DNA of 36,013 nucleotides from an uncultured Bacteroidota bacterium. GTDB lineage: Bacteria; Bacteroidota; Bacteroidia; Flavobacteriales; BACL11. Below the pieces are notes generated by a model. That model did no database searches. It was not told where the DNA came from and saw only the letters and a list, made by a program, of their open reading frames with translations. The stretch spans positions 1 through 36,013 of the forward strand of contig CACOJQ010000015.1 in assembly GCA_902627575.1 (NCBI GenBank), given 5' to 3'. Both the position numbers and the translations under genes were made by a program. Of the stretch, positions 33,170-36,013 are shown one piece after another (position 1 is the stretch's first letter; every line of letters starts with the position of its first letter).

Positions 33170-36013
33170 ATGTTGAGAAGATTTAATTTATTAGCTGCAT
33201 TTGTATTATTATATACATTTGCTTACTCCCAAACAGGAACACTTCAGGGTACAATTGTAGATATAATGACGGGAGAGCCAATTCCATTTGCTAACGTTGT
33301 TGCAGAAAAAAATGGTAATCAGATAGGAGGGGCCACAACAGATTTCGATGGTAATTACACTATTAAGCCTCTTGAGCCCGGAAATTATACGGTCAAGGCT
33401 ACATATGTTGGTTATGGAACAGTTGAAATTACAGGTGTTATTGTTTCTGCAAATAAAATTACACCTCAAAATATTAAATTACAGGAAGGAATCGCTATTG
33501 GAGAAGTTAAAGTTATTGAATATAAAAAGCCGCTTCTAGACAAAGATAATTTATCTGGAGAAACTAAAACTGCAGAGGAAATAGTTGCTTTACCCACAAG
33601 AAATGTTGCATCTATTGCATCTACCACAGCTGGAATTTATCAGAGGGATGAGGGCGATGCAGTTAATATGAGAGGGTCACGTTCAGACGCTACTGAGTAC
33701 TATATTGATGGTATTAAGGTTCGAGGAGCAATTGGAGTCCCTTCTTCAGGCATTGAGCAAATAACAGTTGTAACAGGAGGCGTTCCAGCCAAGTATGGTG
33801 ACGCTACGGGGGGGATCATATCTGTAACAACCAAAGGTCCATCAAATAAGGTTTCTGGAGGGCTTGAATACGAAACATCTTCGCTATTTGATGATTATAA
33901 TTATAATTTACTTGGAATATCCTTATCTGGCCCTATCTTGAAGAAAACTAAAACAGATGGAACCAAAGGTAGTTCGATATTAGGTTATTTTTTCTCAGGA
34001 GAGTACAGAGATATTGATGATACAGATCCTTCTGCAATAGGAATGTGGAAGGTAAAGGACAACGTTCTAGCAGATTTGAGAGAGAATCCATTTGTTATTG
34101 CTCCTAATGCAGCTGCCGGATTTTTAAGCACATCAGAGTTTTTGAGAGAAAGTGATTTTGAATTAGTTGATGCTAAGATGAACACTAATCAAAAAAGAAT
34201 TAATCTCTCTGGAAAATTAGATTTTAAACCTGCCCTAAACACTTATTTATCTTTAGGAGGTTCTTTTTATGCCAGAAAGAGTAATGATTTTTCATCATGG
34301 AGATCTATGTTTTCTTGGGAAGACAATAGAACCTCATCTCAAACAACCTATCGTTTATTTGGAAAGCTAACTCAAAAATTCGGCTCTGAAGAAACAAATG
34401 CAGATGAAAGTGCATCTACAATAAAAAATGCTTTCTTCACTATTCAGGCAGATTATACTAACAATAGGTATACTTTTGCCGATGCTAATCATGGAGATAA
34501 TCTGTTTCATTATGGATATGTAGGTAAATTTAAAACATCAAAAGCCCCAATATTTCAAGATGGTATAGCCGTTGATTCAACAACAGGACAAATATTTACA
34601 GGTCAAGTATTAAGTAGTTGGGCAGACACATTATTTGAGTTTACACCAGGCACAATAAATCCATCTTTAGTAAACTATACATCTGCTTACTATGATGTTT
34701 TTTCTCAGTATGGAATTAATTCTTTTCAATCGGGAACTATGGCAAATTTTGGAGTAGATGCTTCAAATGATGGGATTATAAGAACAGCTGCTGATTTGCA
34801 AGGCCAAGGGTTACTTAATGGTCAAGATCCAGCAAGTGTATATTCGTTGTTTGGAAATCACGGTTCATGGTATGGGTATTCTGTCAAACAGGAAAACACA
34901 CAACTAAGTTTCAAAGCATCTGGGTCGGCTGACATAAAATCTCATGAATTATCATTTGGTTTTGAATTTGAACAAAGAGAAGATTATTATTGGCAATTTA
35001 ATGCTTGGAGATCTATCTGGCAACTTATGAGGCAACAAGCTAATAAGCATATTTTAGAAAGAGATTTAGCTAATCCAAATCCAGTTTTTGAAAATGGTAT
35101 TTACCAAGACACAGTTTTATATGATAGACTTTACGTAGCTGAAGAACAATCAAATTTTGATAAAAATTTACGAAATTTACTAGATCTTCCTGAAAATTCT
35201 GTTGAGTACATTGATATTGATTCTTATGATCCTGACTTATATTCACTAGATTTATTTAGCGCTGATGAACTATTAAACAATGGCTCATCTTATGTTTATT
35301 ATTACGGATATGATATCTATGGAAATAAACCTAATCAAACACCTACCTTATCTAAATTTTTTGAGGAGGGAAGTGACAGATTAATTGCCCCTTTTAATCC
35401 AATATACACTGCTGGATATGTCCAAGATAAATTTGCTATAGAAGATTTAATATTCAATATTGGTTTAAGAGTAGATCGTTATGATGCTAATCAACAAGTT
35501 TTAAAAGATCAACACTTATTATACACGGCATATACAGCTAATGCAAATACATCACTTATGAGTACTACTAACATTCCTTCCACTATAGATGGAGATTATG
35601 TGGTGTATGTTGATGATATTGAAAATCCATCAGCTGTTGTTGGTTACAGAAATAATAGCGGAGATATATGGTATAATTCTGATGGTCTTCAGATTTCAGA
35701 CCCAACTTTACTGGCTGAAGCTGCTGGAGGTAAAATTGCCCCATATTTGATAAATCCAACTAATGCAAAGTCAGGCATAGTAACGATGGATGCTTTTGAG
35801 GATTATACACCTGAAGTTGTTTTCATGCCTAGAATAGCTTTTTCATTTCCTATTTCTGATGAAGCACAGTTTTTTGCTCATTACGATGTTTTAACACAAA
35901 GACCTCCTGAAGGTAATAGATTAGAGCCTGTAGATTATTTGTTCATGGCTGATAATGTTGGAGCTACATTAAATAACCCTAATCTAAAGCCAGAAAAGAC
36001 AGTCGATTACGAA
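33170..36013 (+). CDS. TonB-dependent receptor with carboxypeptidase-D-like N-domain (3' end outside window)
   Basis: The frame is open from the ATG at 33170 to the last base (948 codons), so the C-terminal barrel end is cut by the window. The signal peptide is MLRRFNLLAAFVLLYTFAYS-Q. A CarboxypepD_reg-like domain follows (about 23-105: GTLQGTIVDIMTGEPIPFAN, ATYVGYGTVEITG). Then the plug (about 125-230) has ASTTAGIYQRDEGDAVNMRG, DATEYYIDGIKVRG and EQITVVTGGVPAKYGDATGG. The remaining ~700 residues are barrel strands and long loops. This is the SusC-unlike, Bacteroidota-type receptor with a plug domain and an N-terminal extension; no SusD partner lies in the visible part. The cargo is unknown. 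It starts a new transcript on the plus strand. Confidence 0.93.
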   Translation, partial: MLRRFNLLAAFVLLYTFAYSQTGTLQGTIVDIMTGEPIPFANVVAEKNGNQIGGATTDFDGNYTIKPLEPGNYTVKATYVGYGTVEITGVIVSANKITPQNIKLQEGIAIGEVKVIEYKKPLLDKDNLSGETKTAEEIVALPTRNVASIASTTAGIYQRDEGDAVNMRGSRSDATEYYIDGIKVRGAIGVPSSGIEQITVVTGGVPAKYGDATGGIISVTTKGPSNKVSGGLEYETSSLFDDYNYNLLGISLSGPILKKTKTDGTKGSSILGYFFSGEYRDIDDTDPSAIGMWKVKDNVLADLRENPFVIAPNAAAGFLSTSEFLRESDFELVDAKMNTNQKRINLSGKLDFKPALNTYLSLGGSFYARKSNDFSSWRSMFSWEDNRTSSQTTYRLFGKLTQKFGSEETNADESASTIKNAFFTIQADYTNNRYTFADANHGDNLFHYGYVGKFKTSKAPIFQDGIAVDSTTGQIFTGQVLSSWADTLFEFTPGTINPSLVNYTSAYYDVFSQYGINSFQSGTMANFGVDASNDGIIRTAADLQGQGLLNGQDPASVYSLFGNHGSWYGYSVKQENTQLSFKASGSADIKSHELSFGFEFEQREDYYWQFNAWRSIWQLMRQQANKHILERDLANPNPVFENGIYQDTVLYDRLYVAEEQSNFDKNLRNLLDLPENSVEYIDIDSYDPDLYSLDLFSADELLNNGSSYVYYYGYDIYGNKPNQTPTLSKFFEEGSDRLIAPFNPIYTAGYVQDKFAIEDLIFNIGLRVDRYDANQQVLKDQHLLYTAYTANANTSLMSTTNIPSTIDGDYVVYVDDIENPSAVVGYRNNSGDIWYNSDGLQISDPTLLAEAAGGKIAPYLINPTNAKSGIVTMDAFEDYTPEVVFMPRIAFSFPISDEAQFFAHYDVLTQRPPEGNRLEPVDYLFMADNVGATLNNPNLKPEKTVDYE

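Noticed and set aside
33209..33539. Alternative frames on both strands inside the second TonB receptor
   Set aside because: The continuous frame from 33170 has a signal peptide, a carboxypeptidase-D-like domain and a plug domain; the others are shadows.
1..36013. Mobile element, prophage or defence island
   Set aside because: No transposase, integrase, terminal repeats or restriction/defence gene seen; the gene content is core and compactly arranged.

Overview
The window is a contiguous piece of an AT-rich chromosome from a member of the Bacteroidota, most likely a marine-type Flavobacteriales. The evidence is internal. There are two large TonB-dependent receptors and a protein with a type IX secretion (T9SS) C-terminal sorting domain. 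The families DUF2795, DUF4290 and group II GGGP synthase, typical of Bacteroidota, are all present. Several leaders carry Bacteroidota-type promoters (TTTG / TAnnTTTG). SecA ends in a tail without the cysteine zinc motif, and DnaJ has a reduced zinc finger. No rRNA, tRNA, CRISPR array, insertion sequence or prophage was recognised.

Layout, left to right. 1-5069 (+): the 3' end of tilS, then a tight run dsbD, M42 aminopeptidase and SPFH/stomatin-like protein, with a leader of interleaved inverted repeats before dsbD. 5064-13071 (-): tag, DUF3089 lipoprotein, secA, a DUF2795 protein, a PduO-type cobalamin adenosyltransferase, an O-methyltransferase-like protein, a MerR-like regulator and an M23 peptidase. 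13178-15784 (+): alaS, ending inside its own hairpin terminator. 15822-17448 (-): two Met- and Asp-rich outer-membrane beta-barrel proteins. 17671-23960 (-): a compact block DUF4290, murA, TlpA-like thioredoxin, grpE, dnaJ and an ABC-2 exporter pair, with a sigma-54-like element directly before grpE.

24027-29422 (-): a TPP riboswitch with its own promoter in front of a TonB-dependent receptor (predicted thiamin uptake). Immediately upstream are a PnuC-family vitamin transporter and a NadR-like P-loop kinase, a membrane-anchored PKD-like protein, GGGP synthase and a phosphopantetheinyl transferase. 29486-30793 (+): ahcY with a near-perfect -7 element. 30881-32665 (+): a T9SS cargo protein, tail to tail with a small lipoprotein (-) that looks like a Rieske fold lacking both histidine ligands. 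33170-36013 (+): a second TonB-dependent receptor, cut by the window end.

Most of the content is core metabolism and cell-envelope function: protein export and folding (SecA, GrpE, DnaJ), periplasmic thiol redox (DsbD, TlpA-like), peptidoglycan synthesis and remodelling (MurA, M23) and nutrient uptake (TonB receptors, PnuC). I saw no obviously new multi-gene system. The most distinctive points are the His-less Rieske-like lipoprotein, the sigma-54-like site before grpE-dnaJ, the ZnII-only DnaJ, the Asp-type MurA, the riboswitch placed between a kinase and a receptor, and the alternative-hairpin leader of dsbD.
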